Source of the DNA: Actinomycetota bacterium
GTDB taxonomy: Bacteria > Actinomycetota > UBA4738 > HRBIN12
NCBI GenBank assembly: GCA_004366195.1
Contig: SIRV01000135.1
Span: forward strand, 1-9,039
Direction of reading: 5' to 3'
DNA: 9,039 nucleotides
In this document: one piece after another, positions 1 through 5,226 of the stretch
How positions within the stretch are numbered: the stretch's first letter is position 1
How the letters are laid out: each line of letters begins with the position of its first letter
Made by a program: the position numbers and the translations under genes
Notes under the pieces: model-generated
What the model saw: the letters and a program-made list of their open reading frames with translations, nothing else
Databases searched by the model: none
What the model was told of the DNA's origin: nothing

Positions 1-510
1 CGGCCGGTCGGGGAAGCTGGGGTCCACGTCGTTCCAGCTGTCGACCTCGCTCCCCGGCTCCCAGATCGCCTTGAGCTGGTCCACCGTGAGGCAGCTCGCC
101 CAGTCGTTCGCCGGGTTCACGACCACCGACAGGCCGTCGACGGCGACCTGCAGCTCCACGTACTCGATCCCGTTCTGGCTGCAGAGGTCGATCTCTTCCT
201 GCTCGATGGGACGGGAGGCGTCCTGGATATCGGTCTCGCCGGCGCAGAACTTCTCGAACCCTCCGCCGGTCCCCGAGATCCCGACCGAGATCTGCACGTC
301 GGGGTGCTCGGCGGTGAACTCCTCGGCCACGGCCTGGGTGATGGGGAAGACCGTGCTCGAGCCGTCGCCCGTCACGGTGCCGCTCAGCGCCTCGGTCGCC
401 CCACCGCCACCTCCGCCGTTGCCCTCGGCCGTGTTCCCGCACACCGCGGCGGCCAGCGCGAGCGCGGCTCCGAGCGACACCGCGCCCAACCATCTGCGCG
501 CGTTCCGCAT
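1..510 (-). CDS. pstS: PstS-type phosphate ABC transporter substrate-binding lipoprotein (C-terminus cut by window edge)
   Basis: The frame is open from an ATG at 510 to base 1, giving the first 170 residues of a protein that continues beyond the left edge. Residues 1-24 look like a lipoprotein signal (arginine-rich start, Ala/Leu core, Cys24), followed by a Gly-rich linker (30-38). The mature part carries PstS hallmarks: GDGSSTVFPI at 48-57, GISGTGGGF at 77-85, DASRPI at 97-102 and a VDGLSVVVN stretch at 124-132; in known PstS proteins such segments line the phosphate pocket. The product would capture phosphate outside the membrane for PstCAB, whose genes probably lie to the left. A strong Shine-Dalgarno (GGAGGAGGG, 516-524) sits 5 nt before the ATG. 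It is divergent from a PhoR-like kinase and preceded by a PHO box. The residue before Cys24 is Val, unusual for a lipobox. The family assignment is firm; regulation is inferred. Confidence 0.93.
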   Translation of the reverse strand, partial: MRNARRWLGAVSLGAALALAAAVCGNTAEGNGGGGGGATEALSGTVTGDGSSTVFPITQAVAEEFTAEHPDVQISVGISGTGGGFEKFCAGETDIQDASRPIEQEEIDLCSQNGIEYVELQVAVDGLSVVVNPANDWASCLTVDQLKAIWEPGSEVDSWNDVDPSFPDRP

Positions 511-515
511 CCGAT

Positions 516-524
516 CCCTCCTCC
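516..524 (-). promoter_or_regulatory. Shine-Dalgarno of pstS
   Basis: On the minus strand GGAGGAGGG lies 5 nt upstream of the pstS ATG. It fixes the start codon and shows that this gene has a 5' leader, unlike the leaderless-type genes elsewhere in the window. Confidence 0.8.
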
Positions 525-561
525 GTTCCATCTCCGCGGCCCACTCGGGCCTCTGGGGCGG

Positions 562-567
562 ATGCTA
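562..567 (-). promoter_or_regulatory. Candidate -10 box of pstS
   Basis: Minus-strand TAGCAT fits the actinobacterial TANNNT -10 pattern. It would give a leader of about 45 nt before pstS, with room for the Shine-Dalgarno. No good -35 hexamer is visible at the usual distance, as expected for an activator-dependent promoter. The PHO-box repeats end 27 nt upstream of this hexamer, somewhat farther than in the classic layout, so this placement is tentative. Confidence 0.4.
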
Positions 568-594
568 GGGGGCGAGGGTGTCGCGGCCGGGACA

Positions 595-616
595 CGCGGG
601 TGAACGGAGCGTGAAC
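595..616 (-). promoter_or_regulatory. PHO box: two 11-nt direct repeats in the pstS/phoR intergenic region
   Basis: Read on the minus strand, GTTCACGCTCC (616-606) is followed directly by GTTCACCCGCG (605-595). The PHO box bound by PhoP in Streptomyces consists of 11-nt direct repeat units with a conserved GTTCACC heptamer; the units here match it at 6/7 and 7/7. Flanking units on either side are degenerate (about 3-4 of 7). The site lies about 90 bp upstream of the pstS ATG and about 60 bp upstream of the kinase gene start, so a PhoP/RegX3-type regulator could act on both. The repeat is directly visible; binding is inferred. Confidence 0.72.
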
Positions 617-664
617 GGCTCGGGAGCCGCGGGCGGGAGCCCGAGGAACGCCCCGGTCCGCGCC

Positions 665-670
665 TACACT
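665..670 (+). promoter_or_regulatory. -10 box of leaderless-type promoter for the sensor kinase gene
   Basis: TACACT (TANNNT) ends 6 nt before the GTG at 677, so transcription would begin at or next to the start codon. No Shine-Dalgarno precedes that GTG. This spacing is repeated at other genes in the window. Confidence 0.6.
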
Positions 671-676
671 GCCGGC

Positions 677-1831
677 GTGGACGCGCTCCTCATGGGCCTC
701 GGCCTCGCCCTCGCTCTGCTCGGTGGGCTCTGGCTGCAGGACCGCCGACGCCTGGCCGCCCGCGTCGCCGAGACCGAGCGCGCGGCGCGGGATCTCCGCG
801 CGCGCCTGCGCGAGAGCGAGGAGCGGCTCGGAGCCTCCGAGCTCGCCCTCGCCGCCATGCCCATGGGCATCGCCCTCTTCGACGCCGCGGGACGCACCCT
901 GCTGTCCAACCCCACGGCCGAGGCGATCCTCGGTCGCGTCGGCCCGGTCGAGACCCTCCTGCCGCTGCCGCTCCGCGAGGCCGCCGCGGCCACCGCCTCG
1001 GATCGACGGGCGCGGACGGTGGAGCTGGAGCTCGGGGCGCCGGCCCGCACCGTGCGCGCCGACGCCGTGCCCGCCGGCACCGACGGCGGGGTCCTGCTCG
1101 CCCTCCGGGACATCACCGAGACCCGGCGCCTGGAAGCCGTCCGCCGCGACTTCGTCGCCAACGCCTCCCACGAGCTGAAGACCCCGGTGGCCTCCATCCG
1201 CGCCGCGGCGGAGACGCTCCGCACGGTGGCGAGGGAGGACCCCGCCGCCCTGTCCCGCTTCGCCGAGCAGATCGAGCGCGAGGCCGTGCGCCTCTCGCGG
1301 ATCGTCTCGGACCTCCTCGACCTCTCCCGGCTGGAGACCGGCGGCGACGCCGAGCGCGGACCGGTGCGCCTCGAGCGGGTGGCCCGGGAGGAGGTCGAGC
1401 GCGCCCGCGCCGCCGCCGAGGAGGCCGGGCTCGCCCTCTCGCTGGAGGCCGAGCCCGGACCGCCCGTCCTCGGCTCGGCCCGGGACCTCGCGCTCATGGT
1501 GCGCAACCTCGTGGACAACGCGATCCGCTACACACGCCCGGGCGGACGGGTGGACGTGCGGGTGCGCCCCGAGGACGGCGAGGTCGTGCTCACCGTGGCC
1601 GATACGGGGATCGGGATCCCCGGCCGCGACCTCGACCGGATCTTCGAGCGCTTCTACCGGGTGGATCGGGCCCGCTCGCGCGAGACCGGGGGCACCGGCC
1701 TCGGCCTCTCGATCGTGCGCCACGTGGTCGAGAACCACCGCGGCACCGTGCGCGTCCGGAGCGAGCTCGGGCGGGGCTCGACGTTCGAGGTCCGCCTGCC
1801 GGCGTTCGCCGACGGCGAGCCGGCCCCGTAG
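677..1831 (+). CDS. phoR: PhoR/SenX3-like membrane sensor histidine kinase
   Basis: This 384-residue protein starts with one hydrophobic segment (about 4-20), followed by a charged Arg/Glu-rich probable coiled coil (22-55) and a PAS-like domain (about 55-145, ending in the typical LLALRDITETRRLE linker). The HisKA H-box is FVANASHELKTP with phospho-acceptor His165. The ATPase has an N-box (NLVDN, 277-281), G1 DTGIGIP from 309, an F-box (FERFYRVD) and G2 GGTGLGLS from 338. It would autophosphorylate and pass phosphate to a response regulator. Divergence from pstS across a PHO box points to phosphate sensing. The GTG at 677 is chosen because of the -10 box just before it; upstream in-frame codons would add an unlikely leader and remove that promoter. 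SenX3 has two membrane segments; only one is seen here. No response regulator is adjacent. The kinase class is certain; the phoR name rests on context. Confidence 0.88.
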   Translation: MDALLMGLGLALALLGGLWLQDRRRLAARVAETERAARDLRARLRESEERLGASELALAAMPMGIALFDAAGRTLLSNPTAEAILGRVGPVETLLPLPLREAAAATASDRRARTVELELGAPARTVRADAVPAGTDGGVLLALRDITETRRLEAVRRDFVANASHELKTPVASIRAAAETLRTVAREDPAALSRFAEQIEREAVRLSRIVSDLLDLSRLETGGDAERGPVRLERVAREEVERARAAAEEAGLALSLEAEPGPPVLGSARDLALMVRNLVDNAIRYTRPGGRVDVRVRPEDGEVVLTVADTGIGIPGRDLDRIFERFYRVDRARSRETGGTGLGLSIVRHVVENHRGTVRVRSELGRGSTFEVRLPAFADGEPAP

Positions 1832-1834
1832 GCT
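1829..1834 (+). promoter_or_regulatory. -10 box of leaderless-type promoter for the histidine phosphatase, overlapping the kinase stop codon
   Basis: TAGGCT (TANNNT) is followed by 7 nt and then the GTG at 1842. Its first three bases are the TAG stop of the kinase gene. No Shine-Dalgarno is seen before the GTG. The -35 region is weak (TTCGCC at 1805-1810 is the best candidate). Confidence 0.55.
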
Positions 1835-1841
1835 ACCCGGC

Positions 1842-2492
1842 GTGACCCTCGTCCTGCTGATCCGCCACGGCCACACCCCCACCGCCGGGAAGGTCCTCAC
1901 CGGATGGGCCCGGGGCGTCCACCTCTCCGAGCGGGGGCGCGCCCAGGCCGAGGCCCTCGTCCGGCGCCTCGGGGGCGTGCCGATCGAGGCCATCTACTCG
2001 AGCCCCCTCGAGCGGTGCCGCGAGACGGCGGCGCCCTTGGCCAAGGCCCGTGGGCTGCCGGTCCGCACCCGCCGAGACCTCCTCGAGGTGAACTACGGCG
2101 AGTGGTCGGGGCGCTCCATCCGGCAGCTCGCCCGGACCCGGGCCTGGCGAGCGGTGCAGCGAACGCCCTCGGCCGTGCGCTTCCCCGGAGGCGAGACCCT
2201 CCCCGAGGTCCAGGCCAGGGCCATGGACGCCGTCCGGGACATCGCCGCGGCGCACCCCGAGGGGATCGTGGCCGTGGTCACCCACGCCGACGTCGTGCGC
2301 CTGGCACTCGCCGGGCTCCTCGGCGTGCCCCTCGACCTGTACCAGCGCCTGGCGATCGACCCCGGGTCCATCTCGGCCCTCGCCCTCGCCGACGCCGAGG
2401 TCCGCGTCCTTCGGGTGAACGACACGGGCGACCTCGCAGGGCTGGTGCCGACGCCGCCCCGGGGACGGACGAGACGGAGGGTGCGAGGATGA
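1842..2492 (+). CDS. Histidine phosphatase superfamily protein, MSMEG_4193-like
   Basis: This 216-residue protein belongs to the branch-1 histidine phosphatases (phosphoglycerate-mutase-like fold). The N-terminal LLIRHGHT carries catalytic His9 flanked by Arg8. SSPLERCRETA supplies Arg58, LLEVNYGEWSG supplies acid Glu82, and VVTHADVVRL supplies His148. The set is complete, so an active phosphatase acting through a phospho-histidine intermediate is expected; the substrate is unknown. It heads a run with a DUF3090 gene and an SCO1664-type gene, the arrangement known across actinobacteria (in Mycobacterium tuberculosis around Rv2135c-Rv2133c), and this marks it as the MSMEG_4193-type member rather than glycolytic Gpm. 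Its stop overlaps the next start (ATGA, 2489-2492). The C-terminal tail is Arg-rich. No signal peptide is seen, so it should be cytoplasmic. Confidence 0.9.
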   Translation: MTLVLLIRHGHTPTAGKVLTGWARGVHLSERGRAQAEALVRRLGGVPIEAIYSSPLERCRETAAPLAKARGLPVRTRRDLLEVNYGEWSGRSIRQLARTRAWRAVQRTPSAVRFPGGETLPEVQARAMDAVRDIAAAHPEGIVAVVTHADVVRLALAGLLGVPLDLYQRLAIDPGSISALALADAEVRVLRVNDTGDLAGLVPTPPRGRTRRRVRG

Positions 2493-3094
2493 GCGCCATG
2501 GAGCTCGGCCCCGTCGAACGGATCACCGCCGGCGCCGTGGGGGAGCCCGGCCAGCGGACCTTCTTCCTCCAGGCCCGCGCCGGGGGTCGCCTGCTCACCT
2601 TCACCGTGGAGAAGGAGCAGGTGGAGCTGCTCGCCGCCTCGATCCTCGAGATCCTGGCGCGCGTGGGCAAGGAGACCGGGGCGGGGCCCGGCGAGGACGA
2701 GCTCGAGCTGGAGGCCCCCCTCGAGCCTGAGTGGCGCGTCGGACGCCTGGCCATCGGGTACGCCGAGGACCGGGACCTGATGCTGCTGGAGCTGGAGGAG
2801 CTCCGTGAAGGCGAGCTCGAGGAGGGAGGGGCAGGGTTCGAGGTCGAGGAGGGCGAGGCCGAGGACCTGCTGCCGACCGGGCTCGAGGGGATGCCCGGCG
2901 AGGAGCCCTCGGGGCCGGAGCCGGCCCGCGTCCGGCTGTGGGCCACGCGGGAGCAGATGCTCGCCCTCTCGCGCCACGGCGCGGCGGTGGCGGCCCGAGG
3001 TCGCCCCCGATGCCCGCTCTGCGGCAACCCGATGGATCCGGAGGGGCACACGTGCCCGGCGATGAACGGCCACGGCCGGCCGAGCCGACCCTGA
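2489..3094 (+). CDS. DUF3090 family protein with C-terminal cysteine cluster
   Basis: This 201-residue soluble protein has unknown biochemical function. The N-terminal half (about 1-100) matches the DUF3090 pattern: ELGPVERITAGAVGEPGQRTFFLQA, then a hydrophobic segment LLTFTVEKEQVELLAASILEIL. An acidic stretch (about 95-130, mostly Glu/Gly) follows, then the family signature VRLWATREQMLALSRHG. The protein ends in a zinc-ribbon-like CPLCGNPMDPEGHTCPAMNGH, with two Cys in CxxC plus one later Cys and His residues. Zinc binding is inferred. Translation is coupled to the phosphatase by an ATGA overlap, and GGAGGG (2476-2481) sits at proper spacing before the ATG. A second in-frame ATG at 2498 is possible but less favoured. 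The neighbour genes are those normally found with DUF3090, so the assignment is strong although the function is not known. Confidence 0.88.
   Translation: MSAMELGPVERITAGAVGEPGQRTFFLQARAGGRLLTFTVEKEQVELLAASILEILARVGKETGAGPGEDELELEAPLEPEWRVGRLAIGYAEDRDLMLLELEELREGELEEGGAGFEVEEGEAEDLLPTGLEGMPGEEPSGPEPARVRLWATREQMLALSRHGAAVAARGRPRCPLCGNPMDPEGHTCPAMNGHGRPSRP
3040..3046 (+). promoter_or_regulatory. Shine-Dalgarno setting the start of the SCO1664-family gene
   Basis: GGAGGGG lies 5 nt before the GTG at 3052, inside the coding sequence of the DUF3090 zinc-ribbon tail. It is the best ribosome site near the start of this frame and argues for the overlapping GTG start. Confidence 0.6.
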
Positions 3095-3846
3095 GGAACG
3101 CGCCGGACGACGAGGCGCTGCTCGAGCGGCTGCGCACCGGCGAGCTCGAGCCCCTCGGCCCCCTGCCGCGCTCCTCGAACGCCACGTTCCTCGCGCGGAT
3201 CCACGGCGGGGTGGACGGTGGGGGGCCGGGTGGCCGGCCCGCCGGCGAGCCGGTCCTCGCCGTCTACAAGCCCCGGGTCGGCGAGACGCCGCTCTGGGAC
3301 TTCCCGGAGGGGACGCTCTGCCTGCGCGAGGTGGCAGCGTACGTGCTCTCGCGGGCGCTGGGCTGGCCCCGCGTGCCGCCCACCGTGCTCCGCGACGGCC
3401 CCTTCGGGGAGGGCGCGGTCCAGGCCTTCCTCCCCTTCGACCCGGCGCGGCACTACCTGACGATGCGCGAGGAGCGGGCCGAGGAGTTCCGCCGAGTGGC
3501 GCTGTTCGACGTGATCGCCAACAACGCCGACCGCAAGTCCGGTCACTGCCTGGAGGACGAGGAGGGCCGCCTGTTCGTCGTCGACCACGGCGTCTGCTTC
3601 CACGTCGAGCCCAAGCTCCGCACGGTGATCTGGGACTTCGTCGGCGAGCCGATCCCGGCCGACGCGCGCGCCGACCTGGAGCGGCTGCGGGGGCTCCTGG
3701 AGGGTGGTCCGCTGGTCGAGGATCTCGGGGCCCTGCTCTCCCCGGCCGAGCTGCGAGCGCTCCGGCGTCGGGTCGCGGACCTGCTCGCCGAGGGCATGTT
3801 CCCCGGGCCGGGGCCGGGACGGCCCTACCCGTGGCCGATCGTGTGA
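3052..3846 (+). CDS. SCO1664 family protein, PI3/4-kinase-like fold
   Basis: This 264-residue protein matches the actinobacterial SCO1664 family, which is related to phosphatidylinositol 3/4-kinase-like and HipA-like folds. Visible landmarks are SSNATFLARI (41-50, glycine-loop region), VYKP with Lys73 (probable ATP contact), LREVAAYVLSRALGW, FDVIANNADRKSGHC with Asp160 (catalytic-loop position) and VVDHGVCFH with Asp178 (the metal-binding counterpart of DFG). These make an ATP-using phosphotransferase plausible; the substrate is unknown. The GTG at 3052 is preferred because GGAGGGG (3040-3046) lies 5 nt before it; this makes a 43-nt overlap with the DUF3090 gene. An ATG at 3010 is an alternative with a poorer ribosome site. 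A Gly-rich insert (52-66) looks species-specific. The family call is solid; kinase activity is inferred. Confidence 0.87.
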   Translation: MPGDERPRPAEPTLRNAPDDEALLERLRTGELEPLGPLPRSSNATFLARIHGGVDGGGPGGRPAGEPVLAVYKPRVGETPLWDFPEGTLCLREVAAYVLSRALGWPRVPPTVLRDGPFGEGAVQAFLPFDPARHYLTMREERAEEFRRVALFDVIANNADRKSGHCLEDEEGRLFVVDHGVCFHVEPKLRTVIWDFVGEPIPADARADLERLRGLLEGGPLVEDLGALLSPAELRALRRRVADLLAEGMFPGPGPGRPYPWPIV

Positions 3847-3854
3847 GGGGGCCC

Positions 3855-4439
3855 GTGAGCCGGAAGGGCGGAGCGCTGGTGGGCGTGGCGCTCGGGAGCG
3901 TGGACTCACCGCTCGGTCGGATCTCGGTCTTCGTGACCCCGGCGGGGCTCGTCCGCGTCGCCTACCCGGACGAGACGCTGGACCGTGTGGTGGAGGAGGT
4001 CGCCGCGGTCGTCTCGCCCCGGATCCTGGAGGACGCGCGGGGGACCGAGCGGGTCCGCCGCCAGCTCGACGCGTACTTCGATGGCCGGCTGCGGCGCTTC
4101 GACCTCCCGATCGACTGGGCCTTCGTGCCGGACGGGTTCTTCCGGCGCGTGCTCGAGGCGACGGCCCGGATCCCCTTCGGCGTGGTCTCCACCTACGGGA
4201 GCGTGGCGGCGCGAGCGGGGAGCCCGCGAGCGGCCCGGGCCGCCGGCAACGCCCTCCACGGGAACCCGGTCCCGATCGTGGTGCCGTGCCACCGGGTGGT
4301 TCCGGCGAGCGGGGGCATCGGGGGGTACGGCGGGCAGGAGTGGCGGAAGGCGTGGCTCCTGGCGCTGGAGGGGGCGCTGGAGGTCGCCCAGGGGCGAGCC
4401 GGGGTCGGGCGAGGGCATCCACATGTTGACGACCCATGA
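3855..4439 (+). CDS. ogt: Methylated-DNA--protein-cysteine methyltransferase (Ogt type)
   Basis: This 194-residue protein is a suicide DNA-repair enzyme that takes alkyl groups from O6-alkylguanine onto a cysteine. The C-terminal domain is diagnostic: IPFGVVSTYGSVAARAG, then SPRAARAAGNALHGNPVPIVVPCHRVVPASGGIGGYGG, in which Cys145 of PCHRV is the acceptor. The preceding SPRAARA loop supplies the arginine that flips the base in known members. The N-terminal domain (about 10-75) is the usual short alpha/beta lobe; no Ada activator domain is present. The GTG at 3855 is chosen because AGGGGG lies just upstream, 8 nt after the previous stop; an ATG at 3831 would overlap the previous gene and lacks a good ribosome site. 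It closes the four-gene run. Its link to the phosphatase/DUF3090/kinase-like genes may be only positional, since mshC is the more familiar nearby gene in mycobacteria. Confidence 0.93.
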   Translation: MSRKGGALVGVALGSVDSPLGRISVFVTPAGLVRVAYPDETLDRVVEEVAAVVSPRILEDARGTERVRRQLDAYFDGRLRRFDLPIDWAFVPDGFFRRVLEATARIPFGVVSTYGSVAARAGSPRAARAAGNALHGNPVPIVVPCHRVVPASGGIGGYGGQEWRKAWLLALEGALEVAQGRAGVGRGHPHVDDP

Positions 4440-4457
4440 CCCTTCACCGTCGGCACG

Positions 4458-4509
4458 CGTCAACCCCTTGTCGCGAACATCCGCGGTCGCAACGGTCAAG
4501 GCGTTGACG
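4458..4509. repeat. 13-bp inverted repeat with 26-nt loop after ogt
   Basis: The left arm CGTCAACCCCTTG (4458-4470) pairs with the right arm CAAGGCGTTGACG (4497-4509) in 12 of 13 positions, with a C/C mismatch at 4465/4502. The loop contains a smaller GCGA/TCGC pairing (4473-4476 with 4487-4490). There is no T-tract, so a classical terminator is doubtful. Each arm contains GTTGACG in opposite orientation and a third copy lies at 4425-4431, which would suit a dimeric DNA-binding protein. The rest of the 4440-4647 spacer shows no gene or tRNA. Confidence 0.6.
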
Positions 4510-4611
4510 TGTGGCGGCGAGCGCACGCGGACGGGTCGTCCACAGGTTGAAGGACCCGAGGCGGCCGGAGCAGCACCGCGCGAGGATCCCCTCCCATCCC
4601 CGCGCGCCCAG

Positions 4612-4641
4612 CGTGACGCTCGGCCCCACGCACGCGAAGAT
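4612..4641 (+). promoter_or_regulatory. Candidate promoter of the lipoprotein operon, leaderless type
   Basis: GTGACG (4612-4617, resembling a TTGACG -35) and GAAGAT (4636-4641, an imperfect TANNNT -10) are 18 nt apart. The -10 ends 6 nt before the ATG at 4648, the same spacing as other leaderless-type starts here. No Shine-Dalgarno of good strength precedes this ATG. Confidence 0.42.
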
Positions 4642-4647
4642 GGGGCC

Positions 4648-5226
4648 ATGCGTACCCGCCCCGCGCCGGTCGCCGGAACCATCGCACTCGCGCTCGCCCT
4701 CACGGCCTGCGGCCGAGCCGCCGCGCCGGAGGGGGCCGCCGGCACCTCGAGCGGCCCGACGGACACCAGGTCCGCGGCGCCGACCCCTCCGTCCGTCACC
4801 TCCTCGCCCTCCGGCCACGGCTCCCACGGCTCCCCCGAGCCCGGGGCCGGCTCCGGGTCCGAGCCCACGACCGGCCCCGAGACCACCCCCGACGCGGAGC
4901 TCGATCCCGAGGCCGTCGCCTACCTCGCCCTGTGTGAGATGCGCGCGCTCGTCGCGTCCGGCGACCTCGACCGGGCCGAGGCCATCTTCCACGACGAGAT
5001 CCACGAGCCCCTCCACGAGCTGGCCGAGGAGCTCGCGACCAGCGACCGCGGGGCCTCGGCGGCGCTCCTCGTCGCCAAGGCGAGGGTGGAGGCCGACCTC
5101 GAACGGGAGCCGCTCGACGCCGCGGCGCTCGGCCCCGACGTCCGCGGCCTCCAGCGGGCGATGGCGGCCGCGCTCGAGACCGCCGGGATCGACCCCCCGG
5201 CTTGCCCCGCGGAGGGGGCCTCATGA
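4648..5226 (+). CDS. Small lipoprotein with histidine-spaced helix, function unknown
   Basis: This 192-residue protein is not one I recognise. Residues 1-21 form a clear lipoprotein signal (arginines, ALALALTAC; lipobox LTAC with Cys21). Residues 22-85 are a low-complexity linker rich in Pro, Ser, Thr and Gly with a short GHGSHGS patch, typical of an exposed tether. The C-terminal part (86-186) should be helical: LCEMRALVASGDLDRAEAIFHDEIHEPLHELAEEL, with His115, His119 and His123 spaced every four residues on one helical face, and acidic residues between. Cys96 and Cys186 could form a disulfide. Its stop overlaps the start of a thioredoxin-like lipoprotein gene (ATGA), so the two are co-translated. 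Metal binding by the His face is only an inference; a structural or interaction role is equally possible. Confidence 0.82.
   Translation: MRTRPAPVAGTIALALALTACGRAAAPEGAAGTSSGPTDTRSAAPTPPSVTSSPSGHGSHGSPEPGAGSGSEPTTGPETTPDAELDPEAVAYLALCEMRALVASGDLDRAEAIFHDEIHEPLHELAEELATSDRGASAALLVAKARVEADLEREPLDAAALGPDVRGLQRAMAAALETAGIDPPACPAEGAS

Noticed and set aside
71..568. Plus-strand open frame at the left edge
   Set aside because: It is antisense to pstS, which is defined by a Shine-Dalgarno, a signal peptide and phosphate-pocket motifs.
1842..2492. Annotation as glycolytic phosphoglycerate mutase (gpm), suggested by a senX3-like neighbour as in mycobacteria
   Set aside because: The sequence and its DUF3090/SCO1664 neighbours fit the MSMEG_4193-type phosphatase group; the mycobacterial gpm1-senX3-regX3 order is not reproduced here.
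2278..4437. A 2.1-kb open frame on the minus strand opposite the DUF3090, kinase-like and ogt genes
   Set aside because: It is Arg/Pro/Gly-rich with no family motif, runs across three well-supported plus-strand genes and is what GC-rich codon use produces on the opposite strand.
4510..4600. Possible tRNA or small RNA in the ogt/lipoprotein spacer
   Set aside because: I could not fit a cloverleaf: only a 5-bp GGGTC/GACCC pairing is visible, with no T-loop GTTCGA motif and no paired acceptor ends.
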